From the NCBI GenBank assembly GCA_024281055.1, contig JAMXLF010000012.1:1-64000 (forward strand): DNA of 64,000 bases, written 5' to 3'. A program made the translations under genes and the position numbers. Shown one piece after another: positions 45,751-54,401 of the stretch (positions within the stretch are counted from its first letter, which is position 1; every line of letters starts with the position of its first letter). Origin of the DNA: Geobacteraceae bacterium (GTDB lineage: Bacteria; Desulfobacterota; Desulfuromonadia; Geobacterales; Geobacteraceae). A model generated the notes under the pieces. The model did no database searches. It worked only from the letters and a program-made list of their open reading frames with translations, and was not told the origin of the DNA.

Positions 45751-48675
45751 ATGGAAAAGGCGCGAATTGAAATCCTGCTGATCGAGGATGATCTTGCGGA
45801 AGCGGACCTGATCAGGGAGATGCTCGCGGAATCCCGGACGCATGCGTTCTCCGTGGAGCACGTCCAGTACCTGGCCGACGGAATCGCCCTGCTCAAAGAC
45901 CGGACCTTCGATTGCGTCCTGGTCGATCTCGGCCTCCCCGACAGTCAGGGGCTGGAGACGGCGCTGACTGTGCGCGATCAGGCGAAACTGACTCCCGTTG
46001 CCATCATTACCATGCTCGACGATGAAGAACTGGCGCTCAAGGCGCTGCAGATGGACATCCAGGACTACCTGATCAAAGGGGACATCGCCGGCACCCTGCT
46101 GGTGCGGTCGATCCGGTATGCCATCCAGCGAAAGCGCGTCGCCTTGGCGTTGCAGGAGAGCGAGCAGCGCTTTACCTCCTTCATGCGCAACCTCCCCGCC
46201 GCCGCCTGGATGAAGGATATGCAGGGGCGGTACGTGTACGCCAACACAGAAACGGAACGGATTTTCTCCACACCTCTGGCAGCGCTTCTGGGTAAGACCG
46301 ACAGAGACCTCTTTCCGCCGGAGACCGCCCGGCAGTTTGGCGAAAACGATTGCCGGGTGTTGTCCGAGGGGACGACGCTGCAGACGACCGAAGTCCTGCG
46401 CCAGCCTGACGGCATCGAGCATTATTCCATCGTCAACAAGTTCCCTGTCCTGGGCTCCGGCGGTCAGGCGGCATACGTTGCCGGCGTGGCCTTCGATATA
46501 ACCGATCGCGTGCGGGCGGAAGAGGCGCTGCGGGAATCGGAGGAAAAGTTCTCCAGGTTCTTCGACACCGCACCCGTGGGGATAACCATCAGCACCCTGG
46601 CCGATGGCAGGTTCGTCGAGATCAATAAAGAGGGGGAACGGCTCAGCGGTTTCCGGCGCGATGAAGTCATCGGCCGCAGCGCCATGGAATTCTATATCTG
46701 GAAAGACCCCGCCGAGCGGGCCCGGATGATCGAGGATGTCTTGAAAGAAGGCGCGGTGCACGACCGGGAGATGACGTTTCGCACCAAGGAAGGCAATGTT
46801 CTGCATGGATTGTTCTCGGCCGTCGTCATCGACATCGGCGAAAAGAAGCATCTCCTCAGCATCGTGAGCGACATCACCGAACGGAAGAGGATAGAAGCCG
46901 AGCTTGAGCATTTCGCCTCATTTCCTCGCCTCAACCCGATCCCGATCATGGAGTTGGACTCCGACGGCAAAGTAATTTTCTGCAACAGGGCGGCTGAAAA
47001 CATCTTCGGGAAGACCTGTTTTGACAGCAGCAACCCCTTAATTCCCAAGGACCTGCCGGACATGCTCCATGATCTGCGCCAGAATAAGCCCCGCCAGTTC
47101 ACCCGGACGGTTGAAATGGACGGCCGGTTTTTCGATGAACTGGTCCACCTGGTGCCTGAGTTCGATGTGGTGCGCATCTATGCGATAGACGTTACCGAAC
47201 GCAGGCGTCTGGAGGAAGAGCGGGGCCGTCTGGCAGCCATCGTTGAGAGTTCGGATGACGCCATAATCGCCAAGACGCTGGACGGCATCATCGTCGACTG
47301 GAACACGGGAGCGGAGAAGCTTTACGGCTATACGGCCTCTGAAATCAAAGGCCGGCATATTTCCGCACTGGTCCCGGCCGACCTTGTTGACGAGGTGACG
47401 CAGTTCCTCGAAGAGATCGGCCGTGGGAAAACCGTAAAACACATCGAAACCATACGCGTGACAAAGGACGGCAGACTAATCCCTGTCTTGCTGACCGTTT
47501 CTCCGATCAAGGATGCGTCCGGCAGAATCATCGGGGCATCCACGATTACCTATGACATAACCGACCGCAAACAGGCGGAGAAGGCACTCAAGGAGAGCGA
47601 GATGCGCTTCCGTGCCCTCGTGACGGCGAGTTCAGAGGCAATATATCGGATGAGCCCGGACTGGAGCGAGATGCGTCAGCTCTTCAGCAAGGAATTCCTG
47701 ACCAGCACGGAAGGCTCGAGCAGAACCTGGCTTGAGAAATACATCCACCCGGACGATCAGCCCCACGTGAACGCAGCCATCCAGGAAGCCATCCGCACCA
47801 AGAGCATTTTCGAGCTGGAACATCGGGTTCAGAAAGCAGACGGCAGCCTGGGATGGACGTTCTCACGTGCGGTTCCGCTGATGGATGCCAACGGTGAGAT
47901 CGTTGAATGGTTCGGAGCTGCCAGCGATATCACCGAGCGCAAGCGGGCCGATGAGGAGATCGAGCGGCTGAATACCGACCTGACGGCACGGGCTGTCGAA
48001 CTGGAGGAAGTCAATCGCGAGCTGGAGGCGTTCAACTACACGGTTGCCCACGACCTGCGGAAACCTCTGACCACCACCAACGGCTACTGCCAGGCCATCA
48101 GGGAGCTGTGCGGCGACAAGCTCGACGCGCAGTGCGCGGGGTATCTCAGGGAGGCCTACGAAGGCACCCTGCGCATGAACCGGCTCATCGAGGCCCTGCT
48201 CAATTTTTCCCGGGTGACCCGCATCGAACTGCGCCGGGAAACGGTCGACCTCTCCAGGATGGCGCGGGAGGTGGCTGATGAGTTGAGGGCGGCCGACCCC
48301 GGGCGCCGGGTCACGTTCCGGATTGTCGACGGGATAGCGGTGGACGGTGACGCGAATCTGTTGCGGGTGGCCCTGGACAACCTCCTCGGCAACGCCTGGA
48401 AGTACACCGGCGCGCACGAGGAGGCAATCATCGAGTTCGGCACGGCGGAGGTCGACGGCCGGCCCGCCTGTTTTGTCCGGGACAACGGACCCGGCTTCGA
48501 CATGGCCGACGCGGAGAAGCTCTTTCTCCCCTTCCAGCGCCTCCCCAGCGCCGAGGAATTCAAGGGCTTCGGTATCGGCCTAGCCACGGTGGAGCGGATC
48601 GTCCGGCGCCACGGCGGCAGGATCTGGGCCGAGGGTGAGCCGGGCAAGGGAGCGACCTTCTGGTTCAGCCTGTAG
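45751..48675 (+). CDS. Receiver-PAS(5)-histidine kinase
   Basis: 974 residues, the largest kinase in the window. Receiver (1-120) with IEDD and Asp 59 in VLVDLGLPDSQG; five PAS domains at about 130-255, 256-380, 380-490, 491-615 and 616-735; then FNYTVAHDLRKPLTT with His 767 and Cys at H+13/20/28; ATPase motifs NLLGNAWKYT, DNGPGFD and GFGIGLA. The receiver and the last PAS (VTASSEAIYRMSPDW) are close relatives of those in the genes at 24924 and 28370, as if four PAS domains had been inserted between them. GAGGA lies upstream of the ATG. It needs an upstream kinase for its receiver; none is adjacent. Confidence 0.9.
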   Translation: MEKARIEILLIEDDLAEADLIREMLAESRTHAFSVEHVQYLADGIALLKDRTFDCVLVDLGLPDSQGLETALTVRDQAKLTPVAIITMLDDEELALKALQMDIQDYLIKGDIAGTLLVRSIRYAIQRKRVALALQESEQRFTSFMRNLPAAAWMKDMQGRYVYANTETERIFSTPLAALLGKTDRDLFPPETARQFGENDCRVLSEGTTLQTTEVLRQPDGIEHYSIVNKFPVLGSGGQAAYVAGVAFDITDRVRAEEALRESEEKFSRFFDTAPVGITISTLADGRFVEINKEGERLSGFRRDEVIGRSAMEFYIWKDPAERARMIEDVLKEGAVHDREMTFRTKEGNVLHGLFSAVVIDIGEKKHLLSIVSDITERKRIEAELEHFASFPRLNPIPIMELDSDGKVIFCNRAAENIFGKTCFDSSNPLIPKDLPDMLHDLRQNKPRQFTRTVEMDGRFFDELVHLVPEFDVVRIYAIDVTERRRLEEERGRLAAIVESSDDAIIAKTLDGIIVDWNTGAEKLYGYTASEIKGRHISALVPADLVDEVTQFLEEIGRGKTVKHIETIRVTKDGRLIPVLLTVSPIKDASGRIIGASTITYDITDRKQAEKALKESEMRFRALVTASSEAIYRMSPDWSEMRQLFSKEFLTSTEGSSRTWLEKYIHPDDQPHVNAAIQEAIRTKSIFELEHRVQKADGSLGWTFSRAVPLMDANGEIVEWFGAASDITERKRADEEIERLNTDLTARAVELEEVNRELEAFNYTVAHDLRKPLTTTNGYCQAIRELCGDKLDAQCAGYLREAYEGTLRMNRLIEALLNFSRVTRIELRRETVDLSRMAREVADELRAADPGRRVTFRIVDGIAVDGDANLLRVALDNLLGNAWKYTGAHEEAIIEFGTAEVDGRPACFVRDNGPGFDMADAEKLFLPFQRLPSAEEFKGFGIGLATVERIVRRHGGRIWAEGEPGKGATFWFSL

Positions 48676-48743
48676 TCACATTGAAATCCCATGACGCAGT
48701 GATATAAAGAGTGAGGACCCCCACAGGTCCCTCTCACCCTTAC

Positions 48744-48762
48744 CCTCTCCCTCAGGGAGAGG
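48744..48762. repeat. Short palindrome, family C relative or terminator
   Basis: CCTCTCCCT, one base, AGGGAGAGG, followed by AAATAG. It lies in the 185-base gap after the kinase at 45751. Confidence 0.5.
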
Positions 48763-48860
48763 AAATAGTTTGGGTTCGGTAGACTTCCGGAAATGCCATC
48801 GAGGTGATCCGGAATCTTCACGAACAGCAGGGCCAGCCGGTCCCATAGGAGAGATGACCC

Positions 48861-49955
48861 ATGAAAATCCTGATAGCCGAAGATGATCCCGGTTTTCGCC
48901 ATCTCCTGGAAGAGACGCTGACGAGATGGGGCTACGAGGTGATCGCCGCCCGCGACGGCAGCGAGGCCTGGCAGGCGCTGCGGGCTGACGATCCCCCGCG
49001 GCTCGCCATCCTCGACTGGCTGATGCCGGAAATGGACGGTGTGGAGCTATGCCGGAGGGTCAGGAAAGAACTGCCCGAACCCTACACCTACCTCATTCTC
49101 CTCACGTCACAGCAGAAGAACGAAGACCTCGTCACCGGCATGGAAGCGGGGGCGGACGACTACATCACCAAGCCACTCAAGGCCAACGAGCTACGGGTCC
49201 GCCTCAACGCCGGAAGGCGCATCGTCGAGCTGCATCACGCGCTTGCCGCCCACGCCTCGGACCTGGAAGCCGCCAACCGGGACCTAGAGGCGTTCAGCTA
49301 CGCCATCGCCCATGACCTGCTCAAGTCGTTATTATCCATCGGCGAGTACGCCAAATCGATCCAGGATATGTACTGCAGCAAGCAGGACGAACAGTGCCGG
49401 TCCTACACCCGTCGGATATACGAGAAAACCAGGCACCTTGGACAGCTGATCGGCATTATGCACGATTTCTTCAGACCGGCGAGAATCGAGCTCCATCGGA
49501 AAACAGTCGAACTGAGCGCCCTGGCCGGAAAAACGGCAGAGAGACTCCGGGGGACGGCCCCCGAACGCCGGGTCACCTTCCGGATCGTCGGAGGGATCAC
49601 GGCCACCGGAGACGCAGAGATGCTGAAGACGGTCCTGGACAACCTCTTCGGCAATGCCTGGAAACATACCGCCACTCGCGAGGAAGCGGTCATCGAATTC
49701 GGGGCGACCGAGGCCGAAGGGAAACGGGTCTTTTTCGTGCGCGACAACGGTACGGGCTTCGATATGGCCCATGCGGACAAGCTGTTTGCACCGTTCCAGC
49801 AATTACCCGGCAGTGGGGAATCCGCGGGACTCGGTATCGGCCTCGCCACGGTGGAGCGGATTATCCGTCGGCACGACGGCCGTGTCTGGGCCGAGAGTGC
49901 GCCGGGCAAAGGCGCCACATTTTATTTCACGCTGGGCGGCGCATTGACCGCCTGA
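48861..49955 (+). CDS. Receiver-histidine kinase with altered H-box
   Basis: 364 residues. Receiver (1-120) with AEDD and Asp 52 in LAILDWLMPEMDG, ITKPLKANE; a short coiled coil; then FSYAIAHDLLKSLLS with His 151. The histidine is present, but the usual LRxPL after it is LLKSLL, so the conserved Pro is missing. Cys residues at H+21 and H+28. The ATPase domain has NLFGNAWKHT, DNGTGFD and GLGIGLA. AGGAGAG precedes the ATG. The receiver is very like that of the REC-GGDEF protein at 51398, so both may answer to the same kinase; the DisA_N-like gene lies between them. Confidence 0.88.
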   Translation: MKILIAEDDPGFRHLLEETLTRWGYEVIAARDGSEAWQALRADDPPRLAILDWLMPEMDGVELCRRVRKELPEPYTYLILLTSQQKNEDLVTGMEAGADDYITKPLKANELRVRLNAGRRIVELHHALAAHASDLEAANRDLEAFSYAIAHDLLKSLLSIGEYAKSIQDMYCSKQDEQCRSYTRRIYEKTRHLGQLIGIMHDFFRPARIELHRKTVELSALAGKTAERLRGTAPERRVTFRIVGGITATGDAEMLKTVLDNLFGNAWKHTATREEAVIEFGATEAEGKRVFFVRDNGTGFDMAHADKLFAPFQQLPGSGESAGLGIGLATVERIIRRHDGRVWAESAPGKGATFYFTLGGALTA

Positions 49956-50001
49956 CGTATTCATTGCATCGCCGAAGGCCATTTCTCCGGGAGACACCAC
50001 A

Positions 50002-51282
50002 ATGCCCGAGCGGGTTTCCGATGCGATCGGCACCATCATTGAGGCCTTTTTCGGCGGGGCAACCTTTACTCTCGCCCGCGGTGCCGCGACGGCCGGCGCG
50101 GCAGAAGACGGGGACAGCATCCTGATCAGGGAAATCGCCGCGGAACCGGAACCCTACCATTTCGTCCTCCAGAGAAGCGGCCTGCCGTTCGCGGAGACTG
50201 AGAAAACGATCGCCACCGAGGTGGCGGACGCCTTCGGCATATTTTTCACGAGCGAAAAACAAAGGGGCGACATCGTGTACTTCCGCACCGCCCTTCTCTC
50301 TTCCCTCATGGATGTCGCCCTCTACCGCCATCTGCGGTTCGACCGGCACCGGGCCTTCTGGTCGATCCAGAAGCTGCTGCAGATCCTGAAGGGCCTGTCA
50401 TACCAGAGGTACGAGGGCACCCCCGCCACGAGCGGGTTCATCGTCTACCGCACGCAGCTGGAGAAATTCCGCATGGCGTGCAGCATGTCGGACTGCCTCA
50501 GGTACGATTTCGACCCCCGCATCGGCGTCTCGCCCCGTTTCTTCAGGAACCCGCTGACGTACCGGCTGGTGAACGGCCTGGGTACGTTCTACGCCTGCAA
50601 CATCAACCTGCAGGCCACCGGCATGGTGAAGTTCATGAACTACGGGACCAGGGACGCCGTTGACCGGCTCAGCCACCGCGACACCCTCTCCCTGCTCAAG
50701 AGAGCCGGAGAAGGGGCCTTTGCCGCGGGTATCAGCCACGCATCCGAACTGGAGGTCATGACCTGCCCGGACACGATCTTCGTGTGGCGAAAGGGTGTCT
50801 GGAGCCTGTTCGATCCCGATGTGTACCGGAGCTTCCTGGCCGGGCACCTGGAAGCACGGGAGACGGAGGCGTTGATTACCACCGTCTACTCCCTGTCGAA
50901 GCTCCGGCTCGGCACGATCATCCTCGTATCGGGCGAGAAAGTACTCGCGGGCGACCTGAAAAAAGGGGCGGTGGGCGGCAAGGACCTCCTCAGTCAGCTG
51001 ATCGTCAGTTTTCACCGGGGAAAGACGCTTTCCGACCTGAAACATTCGGGAGAGCTGATCAGTCTCCTCTCCTCCGACGGGCTGACGCTGTTCAACAGGG
51101 AGGGAAGGCTGGTTGACGCGGGGATCATCATCAATACCTGCACCACACCCGGTCTGGTGACGGGGGGCGGGCGGACAACGGCGGCAACCGCTGCATCGAT
51201 GTCCGGCAAGGTGATAAAGGTCTCGGAAGACGGCCCCATCGAGCTGTACGAACGGGGAAAGTGCGTGTACCGGTTTGGGTGA
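50002..51282 (+). CDS. DisA_N/DAC-like protein, probably non-catalytic
   Basis: 426 residues, no signal peptide or membrane helix; GGGAG lies upstream of the ATG. The N-terminal 260 residues match nothing I recognise. The C-terminal part (about 280-425) follows the order of a diadenylate cyclase (DisA_N) domain: a leading helix, a strand LGTIILVSGEKVL, LLSQLIVSF, LTLFNREGRLVDAGIIINTC, GGRTTAATAAS and KVIKVSEDGPIEL. The catalytic DGA and RHR motifs of true cyclases read DAG and GRTTAA here, so it more likely binds a ligand or nucleotide than makes c-di-AMP. DAC-like sensor domains are known from comparative genomics. Assignment is by eye; an unrelated fold is possible. Confidence 0.5.
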   Translation: MPERVSDAIGTIIEAFFGGATFTLARGAATAGAAEDGDSILIREIAAEPEPYHFVLQRSGLPFAETEKTIATEVADAFGIFFTSEKQRGDIVYFRTALLSSLMDVALYRHLRFDRHRAFWSIQKLLQILKGLSYQRYEGTPATSGFIVYRTQLEKFRMACSMSDCLRYDFDPRIGVSPRFFRNPLTYRLVNGLGTFYACNINLQATGMVKFMNYGTRDAVDRLSHRDTLSLLKRAGEGAFAAGISHASELEVMTCPDTIFVWRKGVWSLFDPDVYRSFLAGHLEARETEALITTVYSLSKLRLGTIILVSGEKVLAGDLKKGAVGGKDLLSQLIVSFHRGKTLSDLKHSGELISLLSSDGLTLFNREGRLVDAGIIINTCTTPGLVTGGGRTTAATAASMSGKVIKVSEDGPIELYERGKCVYRFG

Positions 51283-51294
51283 TACTTCTCATCG

Positions 51295-51359
51295 ACCACC
51301 CCCCGCCCCCCGGAGGGGGAGATTGCTCCCCTCCTATTTTAGGAGGGGCTGGGGGTGGT
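51295..51359. repeat. GC-rich palindromic element with inner hairpin
   Basis: Outer arms ACCACCCCC and GGGGGTGGT (perfect, 9 bases) enclose a second stem CCCCTCCTA-TTT-TAGGAGGGG. It lies between the DisA_N-like gene and the GGDEF gene and may attenuate read-through. Related in style to family A. Confidence 0.65.
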
Positions 51360-51397
51360 AAGGGGTGTGACGCCATCGAAATGAACGAGGTGAAACC

Positions 51398-52321
51398 ATG
51401 AAGATACTGATAGCGGAAGACGAGCCGAGCTTTCGTCGTCTCCTCGAAGAAAAACTGGTCATGTGGGGATACGACGTCATCGCTGCCGAAAACGGCGAGG
51501 CCGCCCTGCAGATTCTGCAATCGGAGGACCCGCCGCGCCTCGCCCTCCTCGACTGGATGATGCCGGGGCTGGACGGGATCGAGGTCTGCCGCAGAGTTCG
51601 GGAAGCGGCGCGGGAACCCTATACCTACATCCTGCTCCTCACCTCCCAGCAGCGGGACGAAGACCTCGTGACCGGCATGGAGGCCGGCGCGGATGATTAC
51701 ATCACCAAGCCGTTCAAGCACAACGAGCTGCGGCTGCGGCTACGCGCCGGACGGCGCATCATCGAGCTGCAGAGCGAGCTGATGGCGGCCCGTGACACGT
51801 TTCGGGTCAAGGCCTCCCACGACTCCCTCACCGGCCTGTTGAACCACGAGGAGATCCTGCGCGTCCTCGGACAGGAGCTGGCCAGGGCCGGGCGGGAAGA
51901 GGAGTGCGTCAGCGTCATCATGGCCGACATCGACTTCTTCAAGAAGATCAACGACACTTACGGCCATCTGGCAGGGGACGAGGTGCTCCGTCTGACCGCA
52001 GGCAGGATGCATTTCCTGATGCGCTCCTACGATTACATCGGGCGCTATGGTGGCGAAGAGTTCCTGATCGTCCTCCCCGAGTGCTGCGGAGAATGTGCCG
52101 CCTCTTTCGCCGAGAGGCTCCGGCTCAACATAGAGAGCAACAGCCTCGATACCCCGGAGGGGGTGATCCCGGTCACCGTCAGTCTCGGGGTAGCGAGTTG
52201 CAAAGAGCGAGAGCTCGATGCCACTTCCCTCGTCAAGGTCGCGGACGGGGCCCTCTACCGGGCCAAGGAGCGCGGCCGCAACCGCGTGGAAGTCGCCTCC
52301 GGCGGAGAAATCACGACATAA
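51398..52321 (+). CDS. Receiver-GGDEF diguanylate cyclase
   Basis: 307 residues. Receiver (1-120) with AEDE, Asp 52 in LALLDWMMPGLDG and ITKPFKHNE; GGDEF domain (about 140-300) with active-site GGEEF and an inhibitory site RSYD exactly five residues before it, so product inhibition is expected. It makes c-di-GMP from GTP on phosphorylation, the same architecture as PleD-/WspR-type enzymes. It could be the missing output of the Wsp-like cluster 10 kb upstream, though its receiver most resembles that of the kinase at 48861 (inference). Confidence 0.92.
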   Translation: MKILIAEDEPSFRRLLEEKLVMWGYDVIAAENGEAALQILQSEDPPRLALLDWMMPGLDGIEVCRRVREAAREPYTYILLLTSQQRDEDLVTGMEAGADDYITKPFKHNELRLRLRAGRRIIELQSELMAARDTFRVKASHDSLTGLLNHEEILRVLGQELARAGREEECVSVIMADIDFFKKINDTYGHLAGDEVLRLTAGRMHFLMRSYDYIGRYGGEEFLIVLPECCGECAASFAERLRLNIESNSLDTPEGVIPVTVSLGVASCKERELDATSLVKVADGALYRAKERGRNRVEVASGGEITT

Positions 52322-52467
52322 CGAGATTTTGCCGGCGACCGTAACGCCCGCCGCCGTTCGAATCAACCTTTCCGGTTAACCTGTTTGTTCCGGATTAAAT
52401 AGACCAACGTCCAATTGCAACCCCACGACCGGAGTGATAGAAGTGAGGTCGGGAGAAAAAAAACGCC

Positions 52468-54237
52468 ATGGAGAATCCCATCGACGCAACAACCGCCGCG
52501 ACCCTCCTCTATGTGGAAGACGATCCGGCCACGCGGAAGATGGTCACCCTCATGCTCCGCCGGAAATTCCCCCAGGTCTCTCTGCTGCTGGCGGAGAACG
52601 GCCAGATGGGGCTCCAGCTCTTTACCGCCCACAAGCCCGACATCGTCATGACCGACGTCCGGATGCCGGTCATGGACGGCATCCGGATGGCCCGGGAAAT
52701 CAAGGCGCTCGACCGGCGCACCCGCGTCATCATCCTCACGGCAGCCAGCGACACGGCCCTGCTCCTGGACGCCATCGATATCGGCATCCACCACTACGTG
52801 CTGAAGCCGGTCAAAATGGACAAGCTCGAGGCCGCCATCAACCACTGCCTCAGCGGCGTGCGCCTGGAGCAGCAGGTGCGGCAGCAGGACGAGTACATCC
52901 GGCAGATGGCCTATTTCGACTCCCTGACCGGGCTCCCCAACCGGCAGCTGTTCGACGAGTTCCTTCACCTGGCGCTCGCCCAGGCCCACCGCCACAACCA
53001 CGACCGCCTCCTGGCGGTGCTCTTCCTCGACCTCGACCGGTTCAAGGTGATCAACGACACCCTCGGCCATGCTGTCGGCGACCAGCTCCTCACGGCGGTA
53101 GCCCGCCGGCTGAAGGAGTGCTGCCGGCGCGACCGGGACACGGTCGCCCGCCGGGGGGGTGACGAGTTCATGATTCTCCTCCCCGATCTCGACTCCCCCC
53201 AGGAAGCGGCCAGAGTGGGACAAAAGATCATCGATTCCTTCGCGTCCCCCTTCGTGCTCCCCGAGCATGAGCTGTTCATCAGCACCTGCATCGGCATCAG
53301 CATTTTCCCGGACGATGGCACCGAGGGGGAAACCCTGGTCAGGAATGCGGATATGGCCATGTACCGCGCCAAGGAGCACGGTCGCAGCCGCTACCACTTC
53401 TACAACCCCTCCATGGACGTCCAGGCCGCCCGGCGTTTGGCCCTGGAAACCAGCCTGCGCAAGGCCCTGGAGCGTCAGGAATTCTTCCTCCAGTATCAAC
53501 CCAAGGTGAATGTCAAGACCGGGCAGATCGTCAGTTTCGAGGCCCTGGTGCGCTGGCAGCACCCGGAGCTCGGGCTGGTCCCGCCGAAACAGTTCATCCC
53601 CCTTGCGGAGGAGACCGGCCTCATCGTCCCGCTTGGTGAATGGGTGCTGCGCACCGCCTGCGCCCAGAACCGGACCTGGCAGGATGCCAACCTTCCCCCC
53701 CTGCGCGTGGCGGTCAACTTTTCGCCGCGCCAGTTCCAGATGCTGCGCCTGGCGGAGATGGTGGAGCGGGTCCTCGCCGAGACCCGCCTCGACCCGTGCT
53801 GGCTCGAGCTGGAGGTAACGGAAGGGATCATGCTCCATAACATCGACAACGCCATCACCACCCTGCACCGACTGAGCGAACTGGGCATTCACCTCGCCAT
53901 CGACGATTTCGGCACCGGCTATTCATCCCTCTCCTACATCAAGAAGCTCCCCATCAACACCCTCAAGATCGACCAGTCCTTCGTGAGCGACATCACCGTG
54001 AACCCTGACGATGCAGCCATCGCCACCGCAGTGATCACCATGGCGCAGAGCCTCCGGCTGAACGTCATCGCCGAAGGGGTCGAAGCCGAAGAGCAGGCGC
54101 GGCTTCTCGACGCGCTCCAGTGCCCCGAAATGCAGGGATTTTTCTTCAGCAAACCCCTTTCCGCCGAAGAATTCCCCCTGATCCTGGGCAAGCCGCACTG
54201 GCGGAGCACACTCCCGCCGGGCGTCACGAAGCAGTGA
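52468..54237 (+). CDS. Receiver-GGDEF-EAL c-di-GMP enzyme, both domains apparently intact
   Basis: 589 residues. Receiver (about 12-130) with VEDD and Asp 63 in IVMTDVRMPVMDG; GGDEF domain (about 150-315) with RRGGDEF near 230 and an RDRD inhibitory site; EAL domain (about 330-575) with FEALVRW, VNFSPRQF, LELEVTE, IDDFGTGYSSL, LKIDQSF and GFFFSKPL. All key catalytic residues for both synthesis and hydrolysis appear present. Phosphorylation of the receiver would set the balance. It is the intact paralogue of the gene at 55877. Confidence 0.92.
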   Translation: MENPIDATTAATLLYVEDDPATRKMVTLMLRRKFPQVSLLLAENGQMGLQLFTAHKPDIVMTDVRMPVMDGIRMAREIKALDRRTRVIILTAASDTALLLDAIDIGIHHYVLKPVKMDKLEAAINHCLSGVRLEQQVRQQDEYIRQMAYFDSLTGLPNRQLFDEFLHLALAQAHRHNHDRLLAVLFLDLDRFKVINDTLGHAVGDQLLTAVARRLKECCRRDRDTVARRGGDEFMILLPDLDSPQEAARVGQKIIDSFASPFVLPEHELFISTCIGISIFPDDGTEGETLVRNADMAMYRAKEHGRSRYHFYNPSMDVQAARRLALETSLRKALERQEFFLQYQPKVNVKTGQIVSFEALVRWQHPELGLVPPKQFIPLAEETGLIVPLGEWVLRTACAQNRTWQDANLPPLRVAVNFSPRQFQMLRLAEMVERVLAETRLDPCWLELEVTEGIMLHNIDNAITTLHRLSELGIHLAIDDFGTGYSSLSYIKKLPINTLKIDQSFVSDITVNPDDAAIATAVITMAQSLRLNVIAEGVEAEEQARLLDALQCPEMQGFFFSKPLSAEEFPLILGKPHWRSTLPPGVTKQ

Positions 54238-54401
54238 CCCTCCTCGGGCCTGTTTGCGGCCCATTCGGTAAATTCCCGGAAGCCCTTGTCGGTTGTCGAA
54301 AATCTTGACATTGTTCACCGGATTTGCTCTCATAAACAACATTCCTGAATCACACAACCACTGAAAACATCTGGATAACGTTTAACCGAACAGGACATTC
54401 C

